From Persicaria tinctoria (lineage: Eukaryota; Streptophyta; Magnoliopsida; Caryophyllales; Polygonaceae): a stretch of DNA of 64,000 bases. Below the pieces are notes generated by a model. It saw only the letters and a list, made by a program, of their open reading frames with translations. It was not told the DNA's origin and made no database searches. The stretch's first letter is position 1. Every line of letters begins with the position of its first letter. The translations under genes were made by a program, and so were the position numbers. Of this stretch, positions 10,338 through 20,188 are shown in pieces. The stretch is from NCBI GenBank assembly GCA_037127255.1, contig JBANSL010000009.1, positions 22,396,475 to 22,460,474 on the forward strand, in the 5' to 3' direction.

Positions 10338-10810
10338 GGAGGTAAGGTTCTCCTGGTATTATATCAGAATCGTCATGTCATTCTTTGTTAATGTCATGTT
10401 TTTAGTAATGGATGTCATGTTAGTATCAATACATGTCATGCCAATTCCAGTATATGTCATGTTAATAAGAGGTCATGTGCTTAGGTTCAGGGATCAGTGA
10501 AGGACAAGGATAAGGGCAAGGAGGAGGAGGACAAGGACAAGGAAGTTATGGGAAAGGAGGTAAGGTTCTCCCGGTATCAGATCATAATCGTCATGTCATT
10601 TCATATGAATGTCATGTTTTTCATAATGGATGTCATGTTAATTTACTGAGAGGTCGTGTGCTGAGGTTTAGGTATCAGGGAAGGACAAGGATAAGAGTAA
10701 GGACAAGGACAAGGACAAGGACGAGGGCAAGGACAAGAGAAAGGAGGACAAGTTGAAGGCCAAGGCCAAGTTGAAGGAGGACAAGTTGAAGGACAAGGAC
10801 AAGGTTTGCG
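10328..10810 (+). repeat. duplicated intron-exon unit and Lys/Asp/Glu repeat exons
   Basis: Two units are similar: exon end GGAATGGAG|GTAAGGTTCTC, an intron with repeated TGTCATG, then exon ATCAGTGAAGGACAAGGATAAGG (from about 10328) and its relative from about 10548. The encoded segments are low-complexity KDKDKGKEEEDKDKE and a longer KDKDKDKDEGKDKRKEDKLK run to about 10803. This is local duplication of one intron plus one exon. Confidence 0.6.
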
Positions 10811-10889
10811 CATGAGAATGTCATGTTAATATATAACTGATGTCATGTTCTTTTTGTTTACTGTCGTGTCAATCGAGATGGGCTTGAAA

Positions 10890-11443
10890 TTGCAGGAGGA
10901 TTTGGTGGCACCCGGTTATGATGTTGAGGCTGAGGCTGAGGTGCCCCTCATACGGCCGAGAAGAAGCACCCGTCAACATCCTGATACGTTGTCCCAGGCG
11001 GACGAAACTCAGCCAGCGAAGAAGCCGGGTGTGGGCAAGAAGCCAATGGATGTCGTCGAGCTAGGCATGGCGACCAGGGCAGATGCTGATGCATTCGCTG
11101 CGTGGATGAAGGACGGAAGTGACCCCGTCCGGTCGGTCGAAGGCACCCTACTGGCGAAGCAGTTCTTTGGGACACTTCAATGACCGACCAACTGGGTGTC
11201 ATCCGAGGTTATTTACGTTCCCACATTGTGGTTTGAGTCATCACCTTTTTCCTCATATGGTCTTCCGCCCTACTGCGGAAGGACATCAACCCAGGTGACA
11301 AGTATGAAGGGGTCGCCGTTCTGGATTTCTTCTAGGGGTATGTCCTGTAGAAGAAATTGGCGGACGCGAAGGGGGACCTTGAGGTAGTGAAGGGGGACGA
11401 CACGGTGACCCAATACTTCGACGGCAAGTTGCTGGAGATGTTT
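10890..11443 (+). pseudogene. DUF1985/Ulp1-type protein, C-terminal region, truncated
   Basis: An exon begins after AAATTGCAG (about 10897) with EDLVAPGYDVEAEAEVPLIR, continues through PRRSTRQHPDTLSQ and ends LLAKQFFGTLQ at a TGA (11181). The next in-frame bases read PTNWVSSEV, similar to the start of Ulp1-like domains in this gene family. The catalytic His-Asp-Cys part is not seen. The sequence stops where the LTR of element B begins at 11444, so the insertion probably removed or displaced the 3' end. Confidence 0.5.
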
Positions 11444-11525
11444 TGTTGCAAGAGGAAATCGAGTATGAAATATAACAAAATAAATCAAACCAGATTCTGC
11501 CCACGCAAATAATTACAAGACCTCC
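11444..11525 (-). repeat. element B left LTR, first part (before nested insertion)
   Basis: TGTTGCAAGAGGAAATCGAG matches TGTTGTAGGAGGAAATCGAG at the start of the right LTR (26927), and the match runs to ACAAGACCTCC at 11525. The LTR resumes at 20189 after element A. Confidence 0.9.
11521..11525. repeat. element A target-site duplication, left
   Basis: CCTCC here and at 20184-20188 flank element A. The undisrupted sequence in the right LTR of B (about 27004-27020) reads GACCTCCTCCTGATG, showing the empty site. Confidence 0.9.
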
Positions 11526-11857
11526 TGATATGCGATATATTCTATAGCGCATTTAGTAGTTTTTGTCGTTATTTACATGTCATTGTGAGAGATATTCGTA
11601 TGAACTTGGTGATTCAGAACCTGTTGAAGAAGTTGAGGAAAACATACAGATATGCAAGTTACAGAAGAGTTGAAGTGAAGAACTTCAGAAGTAGCTGGAA
11701 TCTGGTGAAGCTGACGTGCCCGCGCTGTCACTTGACGCGGCCGCGCTGCTACTGGCGTGCCCACGCTGCTAGGAGAAAGTGGCCGCGTCGATACACCAGA
11801 TGGAAGAAACAAGTCAAAGGCTGGCGCGCCCGCGCTGCTACATGGCGCGCCCGCGCC
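11526..11857 (+). repeat. element A 5' LTR remnant
   Basis: It matches 18926-19256 almost base for base, then diverges inside a GCGCGCCCGCGC motif and passes directly into gag-pro coding sequence. The break within a shared motif suggests a recombination deletion. Confidence 0.85.
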
Positions 11858-11940
11858 ACAGTCTGACGCGCCCGCGCTGCCAGCTGACGCGCCCGCGCCT
11901 CCTTCTGACGCGCCCGCGCCGGAATCTGATGCGCCGACGT
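11707..11940 (+). repeat. GACGCGCCCGCGCTG motif array 1 (LTR/gag)
   Basis: About ten variants (GACGTGCCCGCGCTG, GACGCGGCCGCGCTG, GGCGCGCCCGCGCTG, GACGCGCCCGCGCC) recur every 20-25 bp across the LTR-gag junction. In the pol frame they encode repeats of the DAPA type. Confidence 0.85.
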
Positions 11941-13300
11941 CAAGTCCGATCTCGCCTGAATCTGAGCCCTATGTCGATACATATGTACGACCGAATTTTC
12001 CCCCTCTCGGGTCGGAGAAACCAACACCTCCGTTCCCTGAGGCTCTCAAAGAGAGGAGGATAATCGATGATTCAGAGCTGTTTGAGACATTTAGCAAGTG
12101 TCAGGTGAACATTCCTCTGCTGAAAATGATAAAAATTGTGCCCAAGTACGCCAAGTTCTTGAAGGAGCTTTGCACAGTGAAGAGGAATCAGAAGCTGAAA
12201 GGAAAAAAGAAAGTGAAAGTAAGTGAGCAAGTCTCCGCTGTGTTTCAGAGGAGAATGCCGAAAAAGTGCGCTGATCCAGGTATGGTTACTATCCCTTGTG
12301 TCATTGGAGATGTAAAATTTGATAGAGCTATGCTTGATTTGGGTGCTTCCATAAATGTGCTTCCCTACTCACTGTACAAATCGCTAGATTTAGGACCTTT
12401 GCATTAAACTGGAGTAATTGTGCAACTAGCTGACAGGTCTAATAAATACCCTAAAGGAGTAGTAGAAGACGTTTTGGTCATGGTCGATAAACTGATTTTT
12501 CCTGCAGTTTTCTTTGTCCTGGATATGGAACATGATAAGCATGATGCGCCTATTCTGTTAGGTAGACCTTTTATTAAAACAGCTAGGACAAAAATTGATT
12601 GTGTCTCTGAGACACTAACAATGGAATTTGATGGAGAAAAGGTTGAATTCGATTTATACAAGGCTATGAAACATCCTGTTGATGACCATTCTCTGTGCTC
12701 TATTGATGTGATTGAACCATTAGCTCAAGATCTATTTGATATTTCTAGGGAAGATGAGTTACAGTCAATTATTGAGAATGATATTGATGAGTCCTATACA
12801 GATTTTTCAATTTCATCTAACATGCAGGAATTAGTAGCCCAGATGGATGTAGAAGGTAATTCCCCTACTCTTTTGGGCATTGGCCCCAATCTACTGACTC
12901 CAAGCGAAGTGCTTGTTCCATCTGGTGTGCAGGCACCTGAAATTGAACTCAAACAACTCCCTAGTCATATCAAGTATGCTTTCCTAGGAGTTGATAACAC
13001 TTTACCAGTTATTGTGTCAAGTAAGCTCTCAGCGGAGCAGGAGGAAAAGTTAGTGGAGGTTCTAAAGGAGTACAAAACTGCATTGGGGTGGACCATCGCT
13101 GACATCAAGGGAATTAGTCCATCTACATGCATACACAGGATCCTGCTGGAGGATGGAGCTAAGCCATCACGCCAACCACAGAGAAGGCTCAATCCTCCCA
13201 TGATGGATGTGGTGAAGAATGAAGTGCTGAAATTGCTATCAGCAAACATGATTTTCCCAATTTCTGACAGTCAATGGGTAAGTCCTACACAGGTTGTCCC
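11858..13300 (+). pseudogene. element A gag remnant and aspartic protease
   Basis: In one frame the region encodes a DAPAP-rich linker, a lysine-rich segment (KFLKELCTVKRNQKLKGKKK) and a retropepsin domain with CVIGDVKFDRAMLDLGASIN (about 12297-12356) and PILLGRPFIKTARTKIDC. The active-site triad is DLG, as in Athila-type elements (DTG/DSG in most others). A TAA at 12405-12407 interrupts the protease between the active site and the flap; the frame then continues. Gag proper and its zinc knuckle are missing. Inactive as it stands. Confidence 0.85.
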
Positions 13301-14450
13301 TAAGAAAGAAGGGATTACAGTTGTGGAGAATCAACAAGGTGAGTTGGTCCCTACCCGGACACAAACAGGTTGGAGGGTGTGCATAGACTATCGCAAGCTG
13401 AATACAGTAACCAGGAAGGATCACTTCCCCCTCCCCTTTATTGATCAGATGCTAGAACGCCTTGCTGGGCGCCCCTATTATTGTTTTCTTGATGGATATT
13501 CTGGATATTTTCAGGTGGCCATAGCGCCAGAGGACCAGGAGAAGACTACATTTACATGTCCTTTCGGTACTTTTGCATATCGCAGGATGCCATTTGGACT
13601 ATGTAACGCACCCGGGACATTTCAACGATGTATGGTTAGTATCTTCTCTGAGTAAATTGAAAATTTCATTGAGGTATTCATGGATGATTTCACAGTACAT
13701 GGGGATAGCTTTGATACTTGTTTGAGCCATTTGGCACTAGTGTTGAAAAGATGTGTTGAAACTAATCTGGTTTTAAACTCTTAAAAGTGTCATTTTATGG
13801 TAGAACAGGGAATTGTTTTAGGTCACATAGTTTCTGCAAAGGGTATTGAGGTCGATAAGGCGAAGATTGATGTAATTCAATCTCTGCCTTATCCTACTAA
13901 TGTGCGCGAAGTTCGTTCTTTCCTAGGCCATGCAGGTTTTTATCGCAGGTTTATCAAAGACTTTTCGAAGATATCCTCACCCTTGTGCGAGCTGCTGAAG
14001 AAAGATGTGACCTTTGCACTCACACAAGAGTGCAAAGAGGCGTTCGACCAGCTGAAAGGACGCCTCACTAGTGCACCAATCATTCAGGCACCAGACTGGT
14101 CTCGCCCATTTGAGATCATGTGTGATGCGAGCGACTATGCAGTGGGAGCAGTGCTAGGCCAAAAAGAGGGAAGAGCATCTCATGTGATCCATTATGCTTC
14201 CATGACTCTGAATGGAGCGCAGCGCAACTACTCCACCACTGAGAAAGAAATGCTAGCTGTGGTGTTTGCACTAGAGAAGTTTCGACAGTATTTGCTTGGG
14301 GTCAAAGTGATTATCTATACAGATCACGCAGCTCTCCGCTACTTGATGACAAAGAAGGAGACAAAGCCAAGATTAATTCGATGGGTTCTTTTGCTCAGCG
14401 AATTTGATGTGGAGATTAAGGACAAGAAATGAGCGGAGAATTTGGTGGCT
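13301..14450 (+). pseudogene. element A reverse transcriptase and RNase H
   Basis: RT motifs in order: GWRVCIDYRKLNTVTRKDHF, FPLPFIDQMLERLAG, YYCFLDGYSGYFQVAIAPED, FAYRRMPFGLCNAPGTFQRC and FMDDF (about 13678-13692; YxDD class). RNase H follows with [36 protein letters not shown] and [11 protein letters not shown]. In-frame stops at 13653-13655 (TAA), 13782-13784 (TAA) and 14430-14432 (TGA) break the frame with no frameshift. Decay is by point mutation only. Confidence 0.9.
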
Positions 14451-16058
14451 GACCACTTAAGCAGATTGGTGAATGAGGAGGACAAGCCGGAGTCACAGAA
14501 ACCCATCTTAGGCACGTTTCCGGATGACACATTATGCAGAATCGAGCACAAAAGCACGCCGGAGTCTGGCGTGCCCACGTCAACAGCTGACGCGCCCGCG
14601 CTGACATCTGACGCGCCCGAGCTGCTCCATGACGCGCCCGCGCTGCTTCATGGCGCGCCCACGCTGACCTCTGACGCGCCTGCGTCATTCCCTGACGCGC
14701 CCACGCTGTTGCTTCTCAGCCCATCTCAGTCCGTTCTAAGACTTCACTCTGTAAGCCCTTGGTACCGGGACATTGTGAACTACTTAGTTTGTGGGGAATT
14801 TCCTCCGGATCATACCAAGGCCCAAACGGAGAAGATTCGAAGAGAAGCAAACCACTATGTTTGGGATGACCCATACCTTTGGAAACATTGTGCTGATCAG
14901 ATAATTCGTCGTTGTCTTCCAGATAATGAGGTACGATCTATTCTTGAATTTTGTCATTCTCAAGCATGTGGGAGACACTTTGGTGCTAACAAAACTGCTA
15001 GAAAAGTGCTTGAATCTAGATTTTATTGGCCACATATTTTTAAAGATGCTTATTCCTTCTGCAAGGCATGTGATAGGTGTCAAAGAATGGGGAATATCTC
15101 TCAAAGGAATGAAATGCAACAATCACCGATGATTTTTTGCGAAATCTTTGATGTTTGGGGCATTGACTTTATGGGACCTTTTCCTAGTTCTTGTGGGAAT
15201 TTGTATATTTTACTTGCGGTGGACTACGTTTCCAAGTGGGTGGAAGCGAAGGCCACCAGAACTGATGACTCTAAAGTTGTGGCAGGGTTCTTGAAAAGCA
15301 ATATTTTTGCCAGGCATGGTATCCCTAGAGCGCTGATTAGTGACAGGGGTACCCATTTCTGCAACAAAACTGTGACTGCTGTGCTGAAGAAATATCATGT
15401 CACACATAGAGTTTCCACCGCATACCATCCACAGACGAATGGCCAAGCAGAGGTGTCCAATAGAGAAATCAAAGCCATTCTCGAGAAAACTGTGAATCCT
15501 AACAGGAAGGATTGGAGTTTGAGACTTGATGATGCTTTGTGGGCTTATCGCACTGCTTACAAAACTCCAATTGGGATGTCTCCTTTCAGACTTGTCTATG
15601 GCAAGGCATGTCATCTTCCTGTTGAGCTGGAGCACAAGGCTTGGTGGGCAGTGAAACAATGCAATATGCAGAGTAACGAGGTTGGAGAACATAGGAAGCT
15701 ACAGATAGGCGAGCTCGAGGAGTTACGTTTGGACGCCTATGATAATGCTGCAATTTACAAGGCGAAGACCAAGGCATGGCATGACAAGCACATCCGTAGG
15801 AAGGACTTTAAAGCTGGTGACAAAGTCCTACTTTTTCAGTCTCGCCTGAAACTCTTCGCTGGGAAGCTCAGGTCAAAGTGGGGGGGACCATACATTGTTG
15901 CTGAAGTTTTCCCACATGGAGCTGTAGAGTTATATGACCCGAATAGCCACAAGAAGTTCAAAGTAAATGGTCAAAGACTTAAGACATATTATGAAGGGTT
16001 TCCAAAGGAGGCTATGGATGAGTTAGTTTTGGAGGAGCCAAATGCAGAGTTAGAATAA
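14442..16058 (+). pseudogene. element A integrase
   Basis: The frame is the same as upstream, after the TGA at 14430. It opens with a DAPA-rich spacer encoded by motif array 2, then the zinc-binding HHCC module ([18 protein letters not shown] ... [12 protein letters not shown]), then the rve core with [34 protein letters not shown] and [20 protein letters not shown], giving the D, D and E catalytic residues. It ends with a chromodomain-less C-terminus ([33 protein letters not shown]). This 538-codon piece is uninterrupted. Confidence 0.9.
14570..14715 (+). repeat. GACGCGCCCGCGCTG motif array 2 (pol spacer)
   Basis: Seven or eight variants separated by about 9 bp lie between RNase H and integrase, encoding [23 protein letters not shown] repeats. 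Confidence 0.85.
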
Positions 16059-16848
16059 TCAAAAAGGCTTAGTCGAGCCAGCGACATGAAACAAAGGCGC
16101 TGCTTGGGAGGCAACCCAAGGTATTGCATTCTTTCCCTTAACTCAATATTATTCTAACTTGTAGGTAATAAAGACGGAGTTTCTGGTGACGAATTGCATC
16201 CGCATTTCGGACCCACTGCATCCGCAGTGTTAATTTTCGTCAAAAAAATCTGTAAAAGAAAAAAAAAATCAAATCCGACCACGGGCTGGAAAACCCACTT
16301 CGGGCCAGCCCGCCAGCTTCAAACCCATCAGACCCCCCATCACCATCATAAAAACCCTACCCTCCCCCACACTCTCTTACCTCACACCACACATCCCTCT
16401 CAATCACTCTCACCTCACACCCCACATCCTCACCTCTCACACCCAATCCACTCAAAACTCCACCAAAACACCACCCCACCAGGGTCCCCACACCCCGTCC
16501 CCCTCCTTTCCTACAGATCTCGGCATCGGTGGGAGGTACCGCATCGACAACCGGCTCCGACGAGTTTGGAGGTCTGCAGATATCGCCGACGCGGCCGCAC
16601 CACCCCTAACGCGCCCGCGCCTGTCAGAAAAAACCACCAAACGGCTGACACACTCGACGCGGCCGCGCCACCCCCAACGCGCCCGCGCTGCTACTGACGC
16701 GCCCGCCCTGCTACTCACGTGCCCGCGCTCGTTGGCGCGCCCAGGCTGTGTTCCAACGCGCCTGCGCCAACCTCCGCTCCGCTGTTCCTCGTGAGTTACT
16801 TCCGTTGTACTTATTTCGATTCCGATTTAGTCTTATTATCTATCGAAT
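16059..16848 (+). other. element A spacer between integrase and the downstream ORF
   Basis: Non-coding, CT-rich (16330-16510), with motif array 3 at its 3' end. It includes CGAGCCAGCGACATG and GGGAGGCAACCCAAGG near 16071-16122, a phrase I associate with this retrotransposon lineage. Confidence 0.5.
16588..16772 (+). repeat. GACGCGCCCGCGCTG motif array 3
   Basis: About eight variants, including GACGCGGCCGCACC, AACGCGCCCGCGCC, GACGCGCCCGCCCTG and GGCGCGCCCAGGCTG, just upstream of the 461-codon ORF. Confidence 0.85.
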
Positions 16849-18234
16849 ATGAGTTCATCGGAGGAAGAGGCGAGTCGATCTGATAATGGGTTAGATTTGT
16901 CTGAAGAAGAGTGGGGTATTTATAATAAGGTTAGCTGTGTCAGTTCTACAAAATATTTACATAGAGCGACACTTCAGAAACTTCAGATGCTAGAGTGTAT
17001 TCAGAAATGTCTCGCTCACGCTGGTATTAGTGACTTTTTGGAGTTGGGATCTGTAGGATACCCGGAACTGTGCAAGCAGTTCCTTGCGACATATCAACTA
17101 TACCTTGGAGAAAACAGAATTAGAGGGGTTGCTTTCAGATACAATGGCACTACTTACAGGGCTTCTGCAGCAAGGTTGCGAAAAGCTTTAGGGGTCACTA
17201 AAGCCCCAACTGATGGATGGGTGACAGCCGCGACCGACCCAGACCTTGTTGCATTCTTTAGAGCGGTGTCTGGAGAGGACTTTTTAACCAGTAACGAGTA
17301 CAACAGCAGGATCACTCATCCTGTCTTCCGTATGTTGTGCAAGATCGTTTCTGGGACATACTATGGGCTGATCACTGATACAAAGCTTTCCATGACGCAC
17401 CTCAGGTTTGCCTACAGCGCTGTGCCTACTGCAGATTATACGCCTGACTGGGTTAGGCTCTTCTTCGATGGCCTCGACAGGGTCAGAAAGGATCGCAGTG
17501 CCGTTGGACCAGAAATGGTCCAGAGCGGCCTAATTACTCGGGTAGTCATTGTTGCAGGAGTTGGGCAAAATGGTTTGGAGGAGCTGGAGGAGCAGGTTAT
17601 AGCAAGGACCTATACAGAGGAGTATCTGCGGAGGTGTTTGATGCTGGATACTGCACCGGATGGGGGAGCCATTTGGTGCACAGGCAAGAAGAAGGAGCAT
17701 CAGTTCAGGCTCCCTAAGCCCCTTCCGTGGTCTGAGACTTGGGCTGATTGGTACATTGAGGCTGATTACTTTCCGACGTCAGTCCTGGGTCGACGGCGTC
17801 GCCTTGAGATGGGTAGTAGTAGTGGCACAGCTGGGGCTGCCACGGATGAGGATGCGCCTGTTGCTCCGCAGGTTTTTGGTCAGACAGATACACAGGGTTT
17901 CGTACAGAACCCACAGCAGGAGATGCCTGCCTATCAGACCTCGTCTCACGGTTGGGATTCTCAACCGACATATCAGAGCCAGCAGGATTCACATCAGTGG
18001 GCCTCTTGGCCCGCACAAGCTTTTCAGGATGCCCATCAGCAGCCTCACCAGTGGGGCTACCTGGTTGATCAGATTGGCCTTCTGCGCCAAGACGTGGGGA
18101 GTTTGACGACGGTGACGAACCAGATTCTCCACCAGCAGGCCGACATCCTAGAACGCTTTGGCGAGTTCAGAGAGATGAGGGAAGAGCTGCGCCGCATGCG
18201 AGAGGATTACTCTCGCCACTATCCGGCCCCTTAG
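16849..18234 (+). CDS. Athila-type additional ORF, 461 aa
   Basis: An uninterrupted ORF starts at the first ATG after motif array 3 (MSSSEEEASRSDNGLDLSEE). Its position downstream of integrase, and segments such as GVAFRYNGTTYRASAARLRK and FRMLCKIVSGTYYGLITDTK, resemble the plant retrotransposon ORF-1 / putative plant transposon protein family of Athila-like elements. The C-terminal third is Gln-rich (about 335-400) and ends in a probable coiled coil (VDQIGLLRQDVGSLTTVTNQ, REMREELRRMREDYSRHY). I see no convincing transmembrane segment, so calling it env-like rests on position only. Its function is unknown. It is intact while the upstream pol has four stops. Confidence 0.75.
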   Translation: MSSSEEEASRSDNGLDLSEEEWGIYNKVSCVSSTKYLHRATLQKLQMLECIQKCLAHAGISDFLELGSVGYPELCKQFLATYQLYLGENRIRGVAFRYNGTTYRASAARLRKALGVTKAPTDGWVTAATDPDLVAFFRAVSGEDFLTSNEYNSRITHPVFRMLCKIVSGTYYGLITDTKLSMTHLRFAYSAVPTADYTPDWVRLFFDGLDRVRKDRSAVGPEMVQSGLITRVVIVAGVGQNGLEELEEQVIARTYTEEYLRRCLMLDTAPDGGAIWCTGKKKEHQFRLPKPLPWSETWADWYIEADYFPTSVLGRRRRLEMGSSSGTAGAATDEDAPVAPQVFGQTDTQGFVQNPQQEMPAYQTSSHGWDSQPTYQSQQDSHQWASWPAQAFQDAHQQPHQWGYLVDQIGLLRQDVGSLTTVTNQILHQQADILERFGEFREMREELRRMREDYSRHYPAP

Positions 18235-18925
18235 TGAGTCCTTCTGTTTCCTTTCTCCCTACTTATTTCTGTCTTCTTTCACATTGAGGACAATGCTTCA
18301 TTCAAGTATGGGGGAGGGAAAGGATTCACACATCATGTACATATTTTATTTCAGCATTATTTGTGTACAGATTCTGCACTTGTTATATTAAAAATAAAAA
18401 AAAATAAAAAAAACAGAAAAAAAGAAAAAGAAAAAAGAAGCAATCAAAATCCTGGGATGAGTTGAAAACCCGAAATGGCGACTCAGGCAAAAAGCAGGTA
18501 GTCTGGCGAGCCTTAGGCTTTGGCAATATGAGACTTGAGGGAAGTGAGAATGTTTATGTGAGTACCATCTTTGAAAAAAAAAATGAGTGGCTTGGTGAAA
18601 ACCCGAAAGGGCGCCTTGGCAAGATGAGCGTTTACTTTGAGTGTTTAGGATTGATCTCTTGGCGAAGGCGACATAAGAAGTGGAGTGATAAGGAGGTTTT
18701 CGGGTAGGCCACTGGGAGCTATAAGGTGTAGATGGTTGAGATACAATTGTAAGTCTCATTTCCTATTTTGATTGTCTTTTGTGCTGATTGTTGAGATGGT
18801 GGAAACTACTAGTACTTAGTGTTCATTTTACTTGTACTGTCTGTGAACCTTTGAGATTTATGGTGAGAGTAGGCTTAGCTACTATGCTTACTCGGGATGA
18901 GTAAAGGTTTAAGTATGGGGGAATT
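18235..18925 (+). other. element A 3' non-coding region with two polypurine tracts
   Basis: ACATTGAGGACAATG then AAGTATGGGGGAGGGAAAGG (about 18280-18320), and a second AAGTATGGGGGAA (18911-18923) directly before the 3' LTR. Between them GAAAACCCGAAATGGCG and GAAAACCCGAAAGGGCG form a near repeat (about 18463 and 18597). Confidence 0.75.
18911..18925 (+). promoter_or_regulatory. element A polypurine tract (plus-strand priming)
   Basis: AAGTATGGGGGAATT abuts the 3' LTR start TGATATGCG. Confidence 0.7.
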
Positions 18926-19114
18926 TGATATGCGATATATTCTATAGCGCATTTAGTAGTTTTTGTCGTCATTTACATGTCATTGTGAGAGATATTCGTA
19001 TGAACTTGGTGATTCAGAACCTGTTGAAGAAGTTGAGGAAAGCATACGGATATGCAAGTTAAAGAAGAGTTGAAGTGAAGAACTTCGGAAGTAGTTGGAA
19101 TCTGGTGAAGCTGA

Positions 19115-19256
19115 CGTGCCCGCGCTGTCACTTGACGCGGCCGCGCTGCTACTGGCGCGCCCACGCTGCTAGGAGAAAGTGGCCGCGTCGATACACCAGA
19201 TGGAAGAAACAAGTCAAAGGCTGGCGCGCCCGCGCTGCTACATGGCTCGCCCGCGT
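19115..19256 (+). repeat. GACGCGCCCGCGCTG motif array 4 (3' LTR)
   Basis: Six variants at the same LTR positions as array 1, ending at GCTCGCCCGCGTCGG, where the LTR continues but the 5' copy does not. Confidence 0.85.
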
Positions 19257-19348
19257 CGGTCCCTGGAGTCGGATTCCTATCCGAGTTTCCCTTATCTTAT
19301 TAGTTTTAATATTATATTTTTACGGGATGTTAAACCCGATTTAATTAG

Positions 19349-19358
19349 TTTATATAGG
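19349..19358 (+). promoter_or_regulatory. candidate TATA box in element A LTR
   Basis: TTTATATAGG lies in the middle of the LTR, where a U3/R boundary would be expected. No transcription start can be fixed. Confidence 0.35.
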
Positions 19359-20183
19359 CCGAGAAGGCAAGAGAGGAATTAGGTTATTTTCCAGAGACGT
19401 ATTTTCCCTTTTCTTCATCTCACAAACCCTATGGAGAACTAACTCTCCTTTGTTACACTTGGTTCTTTGAAGCCTTCAATTGATTTGGTTGTGAGTATTC
19501 TACTCTTGTTCATCCTTTGTTAATTGTTTCGATCTCCTGAGCTTATCGCTTGATTGCTTATTATTGATTTATCTGGATTGATCACCTAGGTTTATCGATA
19601 CTAGTCATATTGCTAGGGTTTCCAATTCCAGGTTTGGGGTTTTAGATTCATTGTAGCAAACACAATCACCATACGCGGGTTGCTTGTGGTAGATTGTGAA
19701 GGAGATTCGATTGCAAGCTATTTTAACGGGTTGTTGGAATCGCTTGTATCTCATTATAATTCATGCTTGAATGCTATTGCTTTATTATTCGGTGAAGGTT
19801 TTCCCTTGCAATTTGGTGATAAGTGCTTTTAGGACTGGTAGGACTAAAAGCTATTACACGATCTGAATTGAGAACAATTACTGGACATTAGAACTTGAGA
19901 TTCATAGAATGCGATAATGAACCATCTCAATTGTTGTGCGGATAATTACCTGGTGTGTGATACTTTTCCATCATATATTCGCAACCTCTTATTGCAACTT
20001 GTTATGTCACCATTGCTTACACACAAAACTCCCCCTTGAATCGGTTACTTTTGGGTAATAATACTTGCTCTTACAATTGATTCTGTTTCCCTGTGGGTTC
20101 GACCCTAACTTACCTACTATACTTGTTATAGTTTGCATCTTAGGAATTTACTTTGATTTGGCAAAACGACCTTAGGCCTGTCA

Positions 20184-20188
20184 CCTCC
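20184..20188. repeat. element A target-site duplication, right
   Basis: CCTCC, matching 11521-11525. Confidence 0.9.

Larger units (their letters stand above)
11526..20183 (+). mobile_element. element A: Athila-like Ty3/gypsy retrotransposon, nested in element B
   Basis: The element runs from TGATATGCGATA to ...GGCCTGTCA and carries protease, RT, RNase H and integrase in gypsy order, then an extra 461-aa ORF and a 3' polypurine region (AAGTATGGGGG). Order and motifs (DLGAS protease, ORF downstream of integrase) fit the Athila lineage. The 5' LTR is only about 330 bp against 1258 bp for the 3' LTR: the rest of the 5' LTR, the primer-binding site and most of gag are missing. The two LTR copies differ by about 8 substitutions over the shared 330 bp. 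Four nonsense codons break pol. Confidence 0.9.
18926..20183 (+). repeat. element A 3' LTR, 1258 bp
   Basis: It starts TGATATGCGATATATTCT and ends GGCCTGTCA, followed by the CCTCC duplication. It contains motif array 4 and a TATA-like TTTATATAGG at 19349. Confidence 0.9.

Noticed and set aside
11749..12063. Arg-rich ORFs in the GC motif array (both strands)
   Set aside because: Translations of the repeated motif in other frames.
14416..14688. ARARQ-repeat ORF on the minus strand
   Set aside because: Antisense of motif array 2.
16849..18234. Calling the element A extra ORF a retroviral envelope
   Set aside because: No convincing signal peptide or transmembrane helix; only the position suggests it.
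19400..20160. Host gene in the 3' part of the element A LTR
   Set aside because: Leader-like text but lies fully inside the LTR and has no coding motifs.
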